Below are positions 35,350-44,460 of a stretch of DNA of 44,460 nt, one piece after another (the first letter of the stretch is position 1; each line of letters starts with the position of its first letter). Below the pieces are notes generated by a model. It saw nothing but the letters and a program-made list of their open reading frames with translations, made no database searches and had not been told where the DNA came from. Source of the DNA: an uncultured Roseateles sp. (lineage in GTDB: Bacteria; Pseudomonadota; Gammaproteobacteria; Burkholderiales; Burkholderiaceae). Position numbers and translations under genes: made by a program. Location of the stretch: assembly GCA_946886855.1 (NCBI GenBank), contig CAMPJJ010000040.1, forward strand, positions 1-44,460. Direction: 5' to 3'.

Positions 35350-36478
35350 GCGCCGGTCGGCCGGCCACCAGCCGCTTGCCCAGCCGGATGCCGGGCGTCT
35401 CGACGAAACGGTAGATCGCCGCGCAGCACAGCAAGGTGGGCGGCAGGCTCAGCGCGATGCAGGTGAGGAAGCGCAGCACGCCCTTGAGTTCCAGGTACCA
35501 GGGCTGCAAGGTCAGCAGGCCGGCGACCGGGATCAGCCACAGCAGGTGGATCAGGTAGAGGCAGTACGCGTATTCGCCGGCCCGGCTGGCCAACGGCGTC
35601 GACAGCGCAGCGCGCACGCGTGCGAGCGACCGCAACTGCGCCGGTCCGGCGACCAGCAGGCCGAAGCCGATCACGAGCAGCGCGAAGCAGGCGCCATGCA
35701 CGCCGCCCTGGCGCCACGCGTCGAAAAGGACGATGCCCGCGATCAAGGCCAACGACGCCGGCGAGAAGCCACCGCGACGCCCGTAGGCCAGGAGCACGCC
35801 GATCAGGAAGATCTGCAGCTTGAGGCCGAGGAAGGCCGGCATCTCGAAGCGCGCGCCGTAGCCGCGGAACAGCCACAAGGCGGCGAAGGCCAGCGCGACG
35901 GCCAAGGCCAGACGGACCGCGCGGCCGCGCACGCCGATCAGCAGCATCAGGAAAGGGAAAACCGCGTAGAACTGCATCTCCAGGCCGATCGACCAATCCG
36001 GCAACGGCGTGCGGAATGCATAGGCGGGCAAGGTGCCGAACACGAAGCTTGCATGCGCGGCGACGTTGGCGAGCGAGGCGTCGGTGTAGCGTTCGACCGG
36101 CGTCGTCGTGCCGGGGAACGGCCCGGCGATCAGCATGCGGCATTCGCCGAGCCACGGACCGATCAGCAGCGCGACGATCAGCAGCAGGTAATAGGCCGGG
36201 GCGATCCGGAAGAAGCGCCGCAGCCAGAAGGCCCGCCAGGTGGACGGTGCCGACCAGGGCTCGCGATCGCGGCGGTGCAGGTAATGGTGGGCCATCAGGA
36301 AGCCCGAGATCATCATGAACAGGTCCACCGCCATGTCGCCCCAGGACAGCACCGGCAGGATGCGCATCCCGGTCAGCAAGGCCACGTGCGACAGGTAGAC
36401 CCACAGCGCCGCCAGCGCGCGCAGTCCGTCCAGGGATCCGACATGGTGATCCGCGCCACCGCCGGTCGTTGTACTCAT
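35321..36478 (-). CDS. Membrane acyltransferase (OafA/acyltransferase-3 family)
   Basis: The 385-residue product is an integral membrane O-acyltransferase of the acyltransferase-3 family, which moves acetyl or another acyl group onto cell-surface sugars. It has about ten membrane helices. It starts with the family motif SLDGLRALAALWVYLSHVALL (quoted in part; the catalytic-region His follows) and continues with DLFMMISGFLMAHHYLHR, the R-R-F-F-R-I-A-P-A-Y motif, PLPDWSIGLEMQFYAVFPFLM and FVETPGIRLGKRL near the C-terminus. There is no C-terminal SGNH domain. It probably acetylates the polysaccharide or its lipid-linked unit. It is on the minus strand, convergent with the GT11-like gene, with an inverted repeat upstream. 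Confidence 0.92.
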
Positions 36479-36528
36479 TACCGCTCCTCCGCCAAAGCGG
36501 AAGAGGCCAGCAACGCGCGCTCCCGGAC

Positions 36529-36556
36529 CCGTTACCGGATCCTTCCCAGGTAACGG
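36529..36556. promoter_or_regulatory. Inverted repeat upstream of the acyltransferase gene
   Basis: CCGTTACC and GGTAACGG form a perfect 8-bp inverted repeat separated by 12 bp, about 50 bp upstream of the acyltransferase start on the minus strand. The half-site spacing suits a dimeric regulator. The remaining gap (36479-36591) also holds a weaker CCTCCGC/GCGGAAGAGG stem near 36486-36508. Confidence 0.4.
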
Positions 36557-36591
36557 CGCGTCACCCGCATCAGCGGTTCATCGCCGGTGCA

Positions 36592-37389
36592 TCACCGCGA
36601 CGTCGGCGTTCCCAGCAGGCGGCGCAACCTGCCCTTGGCGCGGCTGAACAGCGACCGGGGCGCCTCGGGAACGGCCACATGGCGCGGGCCAGGCAGGCTG
36701 CCGTCGGCATTGCGGTCCAGGACGACCGGCCGCAGGTCGGCGAACCATCCCATCACTTCCTCACGCGACACGTTCATGCCCTTGGCGTTCTTGAAGCCGC
36801 TGCCGCTCTTGCCGCCGAAGTGGTGGAGATACCGCTCGTGCTCGGCAAAGCCGCGCACCGGGAAGCCGGCGCCCAGCACCAGGGCCTGCATCTTGGTGAC
36901 GGCCCACCACCACTGGTGACCCTCGTCCAGTTTGAAGCGCCGGTAGAGATCGGCGTCGATCAGCAGGCAGTAGCCGTCGACGCGATCGGGGTCCGGCGCG
37001 ACGCCGTAGGCGGTGATGCCGCGTTGGTGCTCATCGAGCAGATGCCGAAGCCAATCGGGGTCCTGGGCCTCGATGTCGCTGTTGAGGAGCAGGTAGTGTG
37101 TGGCCGCGGGATCGGCCATCTCCGCCGCGAGGTTGTTCCCCTCGGCGAACAAAGAGTTGCGATCGAGCAGCCGCAGCTTGTCGATGAGGCCCTCTTCATG
37201 CAGGCGCTGCACCAGCGCCTGGGTCTCGGGCTGGGAGTCGTTGTCGAGCACGACCAGCTCGTAGCGCACTCCCCGGGTGCGTTCGCGCACGCTGCGCACC
37301 GAGATCTCGACGTATTCCGGTGCGTTGTAGGTCAGCATCAGGATGCTGACGAATTCCTCGTTCGACTCCAGGCTCGCTGTACGGCTCAT
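36592..37389 (-). CDS. Family 2 glycosyltransferase
   Basis: The 265-residue protein has the GT-A fold of family 2 transferases. VSILMLTYNAPEYVEISVRSV begins the fold (quoted in part), YELVVLDNDSQPET gives the nucleotide-binding Asp, and HYLLLNSDIEAQDPDWL is the D-x-D-like region (here S-D-I-E). GAGFPVRGFAEHERYLHHFG lies near the end, and a basic C-terminus (SRAKGRLRRLLG) may attach to the membrane surface. Donor and acceptor are unknown. The ATG at 37389 was chosen because a GGGAG stands about 9 bp upstream; the frame is open further back into non-conserved sequence. It lies downstream of ugd on the minus strand, separated by 147 bp containing a strong palindrome. Confidence 0.85.
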   Translation of the reverse strand: MSRTASLESNEEFVSILMLTYNAPEYVEISVRSVRERTRGVRYELVVLDNDSQPETQALVQRLHEEGLIDKLRLLDRNSLFAEGNNLAAEMADPAATHYLLLNSDIEAQDPDWLRHLLDEHQRGITAYGVAPDPDRVDGYCLLIDADLYRRFKLDEGHQWWWAVTKMQALVLGAGFPVRGFAEHERYLHHFGGKSGSGFKNAKGMNVSREEVMGWFADLRPVVLDRNADGSLPGPRHVAVPEAPRSLFSRAKGRLRRLLGTPTSR

Positions 37390-37505
37390 CTCGCGGACTC
37401 CCAGGCGTGGTGGATGCGCCTGGGCAACGCTCAGGCGTGCCTGGAAGTCAGCAATCTGCACGCCAGGGACACGCCCCTCGTGGCTTCAAACGTGGGGGTC
37501 ACCGG

Positions 37506-37527
37506 CCCTGCAGCATTTGCTGCAGGG
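37506..37527 (-). terminator. Perfect 10-bp palindrome after ugd
   Basis: CCCTGCAGCA-TT-TGCTGCAGGG is a perfect inverted repeat ending 9 bp downstream of the ugd stop on the minus strand. TTCAAACG-type octamers flank it on both sides (37485-37492 and 37537-37544). There is no U-tract on either strand. It may be a Rho-assisted terminator, attenuator or operator before the GT2 gene. Confidence 0.5.
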
Positions 37528-37536
37528 ATGCGTGGT

Positions 37537-38889
<1,353 letters not shown>

Positions 38890-38941
38890 CTTGCGTCTCT
38901 CTTGAAGGTGTCCAGCTCAGCGCTGTCCGCCGGGATGGCGT

Positions 38942-39949
38942 TCAGGCCTTGTAGTAATCGCGGTACCACGCGACGAAGCGGCGGATGCCCTCCGGCACCG
39001 GCATCGCCGGCCGGAAGCCCGTCCAGGCGGCGAGTTCCTCGACGTCCGCGTGCGTGGCCGGCACGTCGCCGTCCTGCAGCGGCAGGAACTCCTTGACCGC
39101 CTCGCGGCCGACGGCCTGCTCGATCGCGCCGATGAAGTCCATCAGCGGGATCGGGGCGTGGTTGCCGATGTTGAAGACGCGGTACGGCGCGTTCGAGCGC
39201 GCCGGATCGGCTGACACCGGGTCATACGCCGGATCGGCGGTGGCGGTGCGGTCCAGCACGCGCACCACGCCTTCGGCGATGTCGTCGATGTACGTGAAGT
39301 CGCGGATCATCTTCCCGTGGTTGAAGACCTTGATCGGCTCGCCCGCGAGGATCGCCTTCGTGAACAGGAACAGCGCCATGTCCGGCCGGCCCCAGGGCCC
39401 GTACACGGTGAAGAAGCGCAACCCCGTCGTCGGCAGGTTGAACAGGTGGCTGTAGGTGTGGGCCATCAGCTCGTTGGCCTTCTTCGTCGCGGCATACAGG
39501 CTGACCGGATGGTCCACGCCGTGGTGCTCGCTGAAGGGCATGTGCGTGTTGCCGCCGTAGACGCTGGAGCTGGACGCGTAGGCCAGGTGCTTCACCTCCG
39601 CATGGCGGCAGCCTTCGAGAATGTTGGTGAAGCCGACGATGTTGGATTCGATGTACGCATGCGGGTTGACCAGCGAGTAACGCACGCCGGCCTGCGCGGC
39701 CAGGTGCACGACGCGGTCGAACTTCTGCTTGGCGAACAGCTCGGCGATGCCGGCCCGGTCGGCGACGTCCATCTGCACGAACTCGAAGCCGGGCTGGCCG
39801 CTCAAACGAGCCAGGCGGGCGTGTTTGAGGGTCGGGTCGTAGTAGTCGTTGAGGTTGTCCAGGCCGACCACCTGATCACCGCGCGCCAGCAGGATCTGGC
39901 TGACATGCATGCCGATGAAGCCGGCGGCTCCGGTCACGAGAACTTTCAA
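38942..39949 (-). CDS. UDP-glucuronate 4-epimerase
   Basis: This NAD-dependent SDR epimerase converts UDP-glucuronic acid to UDP-galacturonic acid. The 335-residue product has [39 protein letters not shown] (the family-typical stretch of UDP-GlcA epimerases), [25 protein letters not shown] (quoted in part), the catalytic [10 protein letters not shown] and Y-A-A-T-K (YxxxK), and [19 protein letters not shown]. The start is a TTG at 39949 with AGGAG 5 bp upstream; no ATG is available near the Rossmann motif. It is 52 bp upstream of ugd on the same strand, so the two genes probably form a small operon turning UDP-glucose into both uronic acids. Confidence 0.93.
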   Translation of the reverse strand: MKVLVTGAAGFIGMHVSQILLARGDQVVGLDNLNDYYDPTLKHARLARLSGQPGFEFVQMDVADRAGIAELFAKQKFDRVVHLAAQAGVRYSLVNPHAYIESNIVGFTNILEGCRHAEVKHLAYASSSSVYGGNTHMPFSEHHGVDHPVSLYAATKKANELMAHTYSHLFNLPTTGLRFFTVYGPWGRPDMALFLFTKAILAGEPIKVFNHGKMIRDFTYIDDIAEGVVRVLDRTATADPAYDPVSADPARSNAPYRVFNIGNHAPIPLMDFIGAIEQAVGREAVKEFLPLQDGDVPATHADVEELAAWTGFRPAMPVPEGIRRFVAWYRDYYKA

Positions 39950-40200
39950 GCGCACTCCTGCAATCTGGGTCGAACCGACGCGCCGCGCGGCGCCCGGTTC
40001 CGATGAATTCCGGGGTGGAACGGCGCCGATTCTCCCCCACCCCGGCCCGTGCACCGTGCCGTAGCCCCCGCTCGTTCAGGGGCCTGCCGGCGCGCGATGC
40101 AGGGCGCTGTATACCTCGTGCGCATGACAGGGACTGGGTTCCCCGCATGCGCGACACCTGACCGCACACGGCCACACATGGCCGCGCGGCACCATCCGCC
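39950..40200. other. 251-bp intergenic region, no gene seen
   Basis: Between the 3' end of the GT2 gene at 40201 and the epimerase start there is no convincing gene. It contains GCGCATG (about 40122-40128) and CATGCGC (about 40148-40154) as a 7-bp inverted repeat around TGACAGGGACTGGG-type sequence. It also has paired GGTTCC/GGAACG-like patches near 39990-40020. The region must carry the epimerase-ugd promoter on the minus strand and any terminator for the GT2 gene, but none is clear. Confidence 0.3.
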
Positions 40201-41223
40201 TCAGGAGAACAGGCTGCGCTTCAGCCTTGCCAGCCCGTCGTAGCAGCCGCGCGGCAGGTGGCTCAGCACCTGCAGCCGGCGCTTCTCGCCGCGGTGGACG
40301 GTGGTGCGGATCTCCGCCAGCAGGCGCCGGCCGAGGTCGGCGTCGCCCCAGCGGATCTGGTGGCGCGCATGCAGGAGGCGGAAGAAGTTCATGAACTCCT
40401 CGGCCTCGCGGCGCTCCTCGACACGCTCGGGATGGGCGCGGAGCCAGCCTTCGATCGTGTCGAAGAAGGCATAGCGCGCGGGCGGCGCATGCGTGTTCAG
40501 CGCCCGGTTGGCGGCGTCGACGAAGTACTGCGCGCCCGGTCGCGGATCGAAGTAGACCCCGCCCCGGAAAAGCAGCCGCAGCCAGGTGTCGATGTCTTCG
40601 CCCAGGCGCACGCCGACCGGGAATCCGCCGGCCGCCAGCAAGGCCTCGCGGCGCACGACCACCGACGACGAGGACAGCGGCGGCGCGTGCCGCCCGATGC
40701 GGAAGTAAGCCAGCGGATCCAGGAGTTGCGCAGGCGCGAGGGCCGGGTTCACGCCCAGCGCGCGGGCGCCGCCCGGGGAGACGATCTCGTAGTTCAACGC
40801 CACGCCGGCGGCTTCCGGATGCCGGGCCGCCAGCGCCATCACCTCGGCCAGAAAGGTCGGCGTCCAGGCATCGTCGGCGTCGAGGAACGCGACCCACGGT
40901 CCTCGACCCAGCGCAACGCCGCGGTTGCGCGCGGCGGACACGCCGCCATTGGACTGGCGTTCCAGCCGCAGGCGCGGATCGGCGTAACCCGCGACGACCG
41001 CCGCGCCGCCGTCGCTGGAACCGTCGTCCACGACCACCAGCTCGAGGTCGGACCAGCTCTGCGTCAGCACCGACTCGATCGCGCGACCGACGTGGTGCTT
41101 CTTGTTGAAGAGCGGGATCACCACGCTGACGGTCGGCACCGCGCCCGTCGGCGCCGGGAACGGCTGCGGCGCGACGAAGGTGTCGTGTCCTGCCGGGGCC
41201 GGCGCGGGGGTCACTGCGTTCAC
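40201..41223 (-). CDS. Family 2 glycosyltransferase
   Basis: The 340-residue protein is a GT-A fold family 2 transferase: VSVVIPLFNKKHHVGRAIESVLTQ, LELVVVDDGSSDGGAAV, NGGVSAARNRGVALG, WVAFLDADDAWTP (the metal-binding D-x-D), and a GEDIDTWLRLLFRGG acceptor-side motif. A C-terminal region rich in Arg/His follows. The GTG at 41223 was chosen because GGAGG lies 6 bp upstream; the ATG at 41286 would add an arginine-rich, non-conserved segment. Donor and acceptor are unknown. It follows the GT4 gene on the minus strand after a 123-bp gap. Confidence 0.9.
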   Translation of the reverse strand: MNAVTPAPAPAGHDTFVAPQPFPAPTGAVPTVSVVIPLFNKKHHVGRAIESVLTQSWSDLELVVVDDGSSDGGAAVVAGYADPRLRLERQSNGGVSAARNRGVALGRGPWVAFLDADDAWTPTFLAEVMALAARHPEAAGVALNYEIVSPGGARALGVNPALAPAQLLDPLAYFRIGRHAPPLSSSSVVVRREALLAAGGFPVGVRLGEDIDTWLRLLFRGGVYFDPRPGAQYFVDAANRALNTHAPPARYAFFDTIEGWLRAHPERVEERREAEEFMNFFRLLHARHQIRWGDADLGRRLLAEIRTTVHRGEKRRLQVLSHLPRGCYDGLARLKRSLFS

Positions 41224-41346
41224 GGGGAACCTCCGACAGCGCCTGGCCGGGTGCGGCTGCGGCGCGCGATGCGCCGCCCTCTTCATGGCGTCTTCACGCG
41301 CATAGTAGATCGCCCGGCCCCGCACCACCTCAGGGCGCGGAGTCCC

Positions 41347-42663
41347 TCAACCGGGGGGGTCTTGAACCGGTTTGAGGCGATCCGCCATGGCGGCGTGGGC
41401 CAGCTCGGGAGTCGCCTGCGGCGCCTCCAGCGTCCGGGCGACTTCATCGGCAAAGTGCGCGAACGAGAACCGGTCGGCCGCCCCGCGCGCCGCCGCCTGG
41501 CCGGCCTCGACGCAATCGGCCGGCGCGGCCAGCAGCGCGAGGCAGCGGGCGGCGAAGGCCTCGGCGTCGGCGCCCTCGTGCAGGCCGCCCAGGCCCTCGA
41601 AGCCCTTGAGCGCGTGCGGCGTGCCCACGCAGCAGCGGCCATAGACCAGCGCCTCGATCACCTTGATGTTGGTGCCGCCGCCCTGGAACACCGGCGCTAC
41701 CGCAAACAGCGCGGACGCGTAGTACGGCGGCAGCTCCGGCACGCGGCCGTGCAGCACGACGCCGGGCACCTGGCGCCAGCGCGCGGCGGCGTCCTCGTCC
41801 TTGAGCTTGCCGACCAGGTTCAGGCGCGCCTGCGGGAAGCGCTCCACCACGCGCGGCCAGACCTGCGTGACGAACCAATCGAAGCCCAGCAGGTTGGGCC
41901 GGTAGTCGAAGGCGGCGACGCCGATGACGTTCAGCGTCCCGCCGCCGCCGCCGCCACCGCCACCGATGCCGTCACCCTCGTACGGCAGCGGCGCGGCCGG
42001 GCGCGGGTAGTTCGCGAAGGGAATGTTGGGCAGCACGCCGAGCTCGGCCCGGTCGAGCCGGCCGGCGTCGCGCGACTTGGCGACCCAGCCGCCGGCCAGC
42101 CGGCGCGCCAGCTGGCGTTGCCGCGTCGCGTAGCTGTCGGCGATCTGCCGGTAGTAGGCCTTCAGCAGGCGGCTGCCGGCCTCGTCGGAGCGGCTCTGCC
42201 AGACCTCGGACTCGAGGTCGTCGAAATCCAGCCAGGTCGGCAGCTCGTCGATCACGCCGCTTTGCACGACCGTCCACAGATAACGCCCAACGGCCAGGTC
42301 GTAGCCGCCGGCGCGCACCAGCGCGCGCAGCTCGCGGGCCAGCGAGCCGCTGCGGTAGAGCGTGTCGCGGCTGCCCAGCAGCCAGCGCGTCAGGCGCAAC
42401 ACGTTCACGCCGATGCGGCCGTAGCCGAAATGCAGGCGGCGCAAGGTCAGCAGGCCAGGATCCGGCCGCAGCACGGCCTTCAGTCCGAAGTCGTCGCGCA
42501 GCACGCGCAGCGTGTCGCCGGCGAGCGCGTTGGCGGTGATCAGCACCAGGTCGACGTCGCCGAGCCGCTTCAGCGCCTGGTACAGCAGGAAGCTGCGCTG
42601 CGCGCCGCCGGAGTCGGCCGGCCACGGCGGCACCGGCGCCACGAACAGGATCTTGCGGGTCAT
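41347..42663 (-). CDS. Family 4 (group 1) glycosyltransferase
   Basis: The 438-residue protein is a GT-B fold transferase. The N-terminal domain starts ILFVAPVPPWPADSGGAQRSF, has YDLAVGRYLWTVVQSGVID, and WLDFDDLESEVWQSR. The C-terminal domain has LLGFDWFVTQVWPRVVERFP, LVGKLKDE, VVLHGRVPELPPYYASALFAVAPVFQGGGTNIKVIEALVYG (quoted in part) and the Glu of the E-x7-E-like motif. A run of nine glycines (GGGGGGGGG, residues about 245-253) lies in the interdomain linker. The opening is like the sugar transferases of exosortase-linked exopolysaccharide loci, but no exosortase is seen. The ATG at 42663 is 13 bp after the upstream GT2 gene, so these are one transcript. A CTCAACCGG/CCGGTTTGAG imperfect repeat overlaps its 3' end (41347-41376). 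Confidence 0.9.
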   Translation of the reverse strand: MTRKILFVAPVPPWPADSGGAQRSFLLYQALKRLGDVDLVLITANALAGDTLRVLRDDFGLKAVLRPDPGLLTLRRLHFGYGRIGVNVLRLTRWLLGSRDTLYRSGSLARELRALVRAGGYDLAVGRYLWTVVQSGVIDELPTWLDFDDLESEVWQSRSDEAGSRLLKAYYRQIADSYATRQRQLARRLAGGWVAKSRDAGRLDRAELGVLPNIPFANYPRPAAPLPYEGDGIGGGGGGGGGTLNVIGVAAFDYRPNLLGFDWFVTQVWPRVVERFPQARLNLVGKLKDEDAAARWRQVPGVVLHGRVPELPPYYASALFAVAPVFQGGGTNIKVIEALVYGRCCVGTPHALKGFEGLGGLHEGADAEAFAARCLALLAAPADCVEAGQAAARGAADRFSFAHFADEVARTLEAPQATPELAHAAMADRLKPVQDPPG

Positions 42664-42676
42664 GACGCGGCGGTCC

Positions 42677-43690
42677 TCATTCGAAGCGGGTCTTCAGTCC
42701 GAGGAAGGTCTTCTCGGCCGACCCGCCGTAGGAGCCCATGCCCAGGTAGTAGCCCAGGTCGGCCAGGTCGGAGATCCAGCGCAGGTCGCCGCGCCGGCGC
42801 GCGGTGCGATAGGCCAGGAAGCGGCGCAGCCCGCGCCGGTAGCAGCGCCAGCGCGACAGGCCAAGGTCGGACGGCACGGCGCCGTCGACGATCAGGTAGT
42901 TGTCCGTCGGGCGGCGCGCCTTCAGGTGGGCGGTGGTCGCGCCGGCGAGGAAGTAGTACTCATAGATGTAGGCGGCCGTCTGGCGGCCCGGCGGGATCAG
43001 GTGATGCACCCGCGATCCCGGCACCCACCAGCCGGTCGCGCCGGCCTTCATCATGCGGTAGAGCGCGTCGACCTCCTCGCCCAGGCGCTTGTGCGTCGGC
43101 GAGACGCCCAGCTCCGGGTCGTACAGCGCCTGGCGCTGTTCGGCGGTCCGGACCGCGAAGTTGGCGCCGTAAGGCACGCGGTTGCCGGTGAAGCTCAGCG
43201 CCAATTCCTCGTCGCCGAGGTCGCGGTAGGCCATGGGGCTGGCGATCGGGTACTTCAGGTGCTCGTCGATGAACCATTGCGGCGCGCCACCGCCCTCAAG
43301 CCGCGGCAGCACGCGACCGCCGAAGACGGCCGCCTCGGGATGCCGGCGGAAGGCCTCGACATAGGCGGCCAGCCAGCGGCGGTCCATGCGCACGTCGTCG
43401 TCGGTCCAGCAGAGGTAGACGCCGCGCGCCGCGCGCACGCCCTGGTTGCGCGCGTTGGACAGGCCCGGCGTGTCCTCGCGGGCGTAGCGCACCGGGAGCC
43501 GGTCGGCGAAGCCGCGGATCACCGCCTCGGTGTCGTCGCTGCTGCCGTTATCGACGACCAGCAGCTCCCAGCGCAGCCCGTCGGGAACCTCGAGCTGCGT
43601 GGCCGAGTCGAGCACCTCCGCCAGCTGCCGCGCGCGGTTGCGGGTGCAGATGACGACGCTGACGTCGAGGTCGGTGGGCGTCGGGCTCAT
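42677..43690 (-). CDS. Family 2 glycosyltransferase
   Basis: The 337-residue protein is a GT-A fold family 2 transferase: VSVVICTRNRARQLAEVLDS, WELLVVDNGSSDDTEAVI, TPGLSNARNQGVRAARGVYLCWTDDDVRMD (metal-binding D-D-D, quoted in part), FGGRVLPRLEGGG and a GEEVDALYRMMKAG motif. The later part has VPGSRVHHLIPPGRQTAAYIYEYYFLAG, which recalls transferases acting on exopolysaccharide or lipopolysaccharide intermediates. The ATG at 43690 overlaps the stop of the pyruvyl transferase gene (TGATG), so the two are translationally coupled; the frame is open upstream but that is antisense-like sequence. Donor and acceptor are unknown. Confidence 0.9.
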   Translation of the reverse strand: MSPTPTDLDVSVVICTRNRARQLAEVLDSATQLEVPDGLRWELLVVDNGSSDDTEAVIRGFADRLPVRYAREDTPGLSNARNQGVRAARGVYLCWTDDDVRMDRRWLAAYVEAFRRHPEAAVFGGRVLPRLEGGGAPQWFIDEHLKYPIASPMAYRDLGDEELALSFTGNRVPYGANFAVRTAEQRQALYDPELGVSPTHKRLGEEVDALYRMMKAGATGWWVPGSRVHHLIPPGRQTAAYIYEYYFLAGATTAHLKARRPTDNYLIVDGAVPSDLGLSRWRCYRRGLRRFLAYRTARRRGDLRWISDLADLGYYLGMGSYGGSAEKTFLGLKTRFE

Positions 43691-44460
43691 CACAGACCCC
43701 ATGCCTTGAGGTGGGCCAGCACGTCGTCGGAGGTCCTGGCGCGGCGCACCTTCGGATAGACGCCGGTCCAGGCGGCCATGTAGCCGGCGATCTTGCCGTA
43801 GCTGTTGTCCAGCACCACGTGCGGGATGTCCATCATCGTCGACAGGATGTGGGCATGCAGCCGGTCCGTCACGACGACGCGGCCCGAGGCCAGCATCTTG
43901 AGCCCGCGCTTCACGCGCCCCTGCGCCAGGCGGTTGTAGAGGTCCAGCGTGCCCTGCGGCGACGCCAGGCCGCCCTTGCCGGCCATCGCGATCCGGCTGC
44001 GCCAGGTGCACAGGCGGTGGAAGCGCTGCGGCTCGGTGACCCAGTCCGCGGCGACCGCGTCCGGACGGCGCAGCAGCGGCTCGCGGTCGTAGGCGGCCCG
44101 CTCGGTGTCCTCGCGCAGCAGCATGAAGATCGCCGAGCTCGGCGACACCGGCTTCTCGATCGGGCCGATGCCGAAGGCCATGTCGGGCAACAGCTCGACC
44201 GGGCAGACGAAATGCTCGCGGGCGAAATTCAGGCTGGGCTGGTCGCGCACCAGCAGCGTGAAGCGGCCGTGTTTCGCGATGGCCTGCGCGGTGGCGGCCA
44301 CCGCCTCCGGCGCGCTGAAGCTGATGGACTGCGGCAGCTGGACGATCTCGCGGTCCGGGAAGTCCGTCATCAGCCGGATGCGGAAGTCCTGGTGCTTCGG
44401 ATAGATGTCGCCGAAGTTGCCGCCGCCGTGGATGAAGATCGGGCCGGTCGGCGCGGCGCG
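43690..44460 (-). CDS. Polysaccharide pyruvyl transferase, 5' end outside window
   Basis: The gene is cut by the window edge; 256 codons are visible. The first visible residues include GPIFIHGGGNFGDIYPKHQDFR, the family's glycine-rich N-terminal motif (residues about 7-28 of the visible part), followed by REIVQLPQSISF. The C-terminal part has GRVVVTDRLHAHILSTMMDIPHVVLDNSYGKIAGYMAAW, the C-terminal D-R-L-H-x-H pattern of the polysaccharide pyruvyl transferase family (quoted in part). These enzymes add ketal-linked pyruvate from PEP to sugars, giving the polymer a negative charge. It is upstream of and coupled to the GT2 gene and would be the first visible gene of the minus-strand transferase operon. 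Confidence 0.9.
   Translation of the reverse strand, partial: RAAPTGPIFIHGGGNFGDIYPKHQDFRIRLMTDFPDREIVQLPQSISFSAPEAVAATAQAIAKHGRFTLLVRDQPSLNFAREHFVCPVELLPDMAFGIGPIEKPVSPSSAIFMLLREDTERAAYDREPLLRRPDAVAADWVTEPQRFHRLCTWRSRIAMAGKGGLASPQGTLDLYNRLAQGRVKRGLKMLASGRVVVTDRLHAHILSTMMDIPHVVLDNSYGKIAGYMAAWTGVYPKVRRARTSDDVLAHLKAWGL

Noticed and set aside
40258..43191. A 977-codon plus-strand open frame (and a similar 831-codon one at 7506-10001)
   Set aside because: Both are antisense to well-recognised genes (three glycosyltransferases; SctV). Their composition (Arg/Gln/Ala/His-rich, no domain) is typical of shadow frames in 70% GC DNA.

Overview
The window is a very GC-rich (about 70% by eye), densely packed chromosomal segment. 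It looks like a betaproteobacterium of the order Burkholderiales, perhaps near Roseateles/Mitsuaria. That placement is inferred from base composition, the ubiJ-ubiB pair and the gene style, not from any search. It has two large modules joined by a short housekeeping stretch.

Positions 1-17150 hold a non-flagellar type III secretion system (T3SS). A plus-strand run has sctI (cut by the window edge), sctJ, sctK, an unexpected GNAT acetyltransferase gene, sctT and sctU. It converges on a minus-strand run: sctL, a 70-residue small gene, sctC, sctW, sctV, sctD, sctN and sctO. The sub-order sctW-sctV-sctD-sctN-sctO matches the hrpJ operon of Hrp1-type systems. A second plus-strand run, sctQ-sctR-sctS, leads into an ECF-type sigma factor gene that probably controls the system. 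The needle (sctF), needle-length regulator (sctP) and translocators are not in view. The acetyltransferase has a long serine-rich N-terminus encoded by a 12-bp tandem repeat and sits translationally coupled inside the apparatus operon. I consider it the most interesting gene here, either a modifier of the apparatus or a secreted effector. The T3SS module is also marked by many short tandem repeats, and an 8-bp array lies between the convergent sctU and sctO.

Positions 17205-19300 hold ubiB and ubiJ (ubiquinone biosynthesis), convergent with the sigma factor gene.

Positions 19437-44460 (window end) hold a surface-polysaccharide cluster. The plus-strand part starts with a WcaJ-type lipid-linked sugar initiator and an outer-membrane barrel protein. 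It then makes activated sugars: galE, a bifunctional GDP-mannose enzyme, a TviB-type UDP-N-acetylhexosamine dehydrogenase, rfbBDAC for dTDP-L-rhamnose, and a WecB-type UDP-GlcNAc 2-epimerase. Two tandem paralogous glycosyltransferases follow. The rest has mixed orientation: kdsA, a GT11-like transferase, an acyltransferase, GT2 transferases, ugd plus a UDP-glucuronate 4-epimerase, a GT4 transferase, and a pyruvyl transferase cut by the window end. Together these predict an acidic, rhamnose- and uronate-containing polysaccharide decorated with acyl and pyruvyl groups. No flippase, polymerase, Wza or Wzc is visible, so export and polymerisation genes must lie outside the window. Several perfect GC-rich inverted repeats sit directly after stop codons or just upstream of starts in this half.
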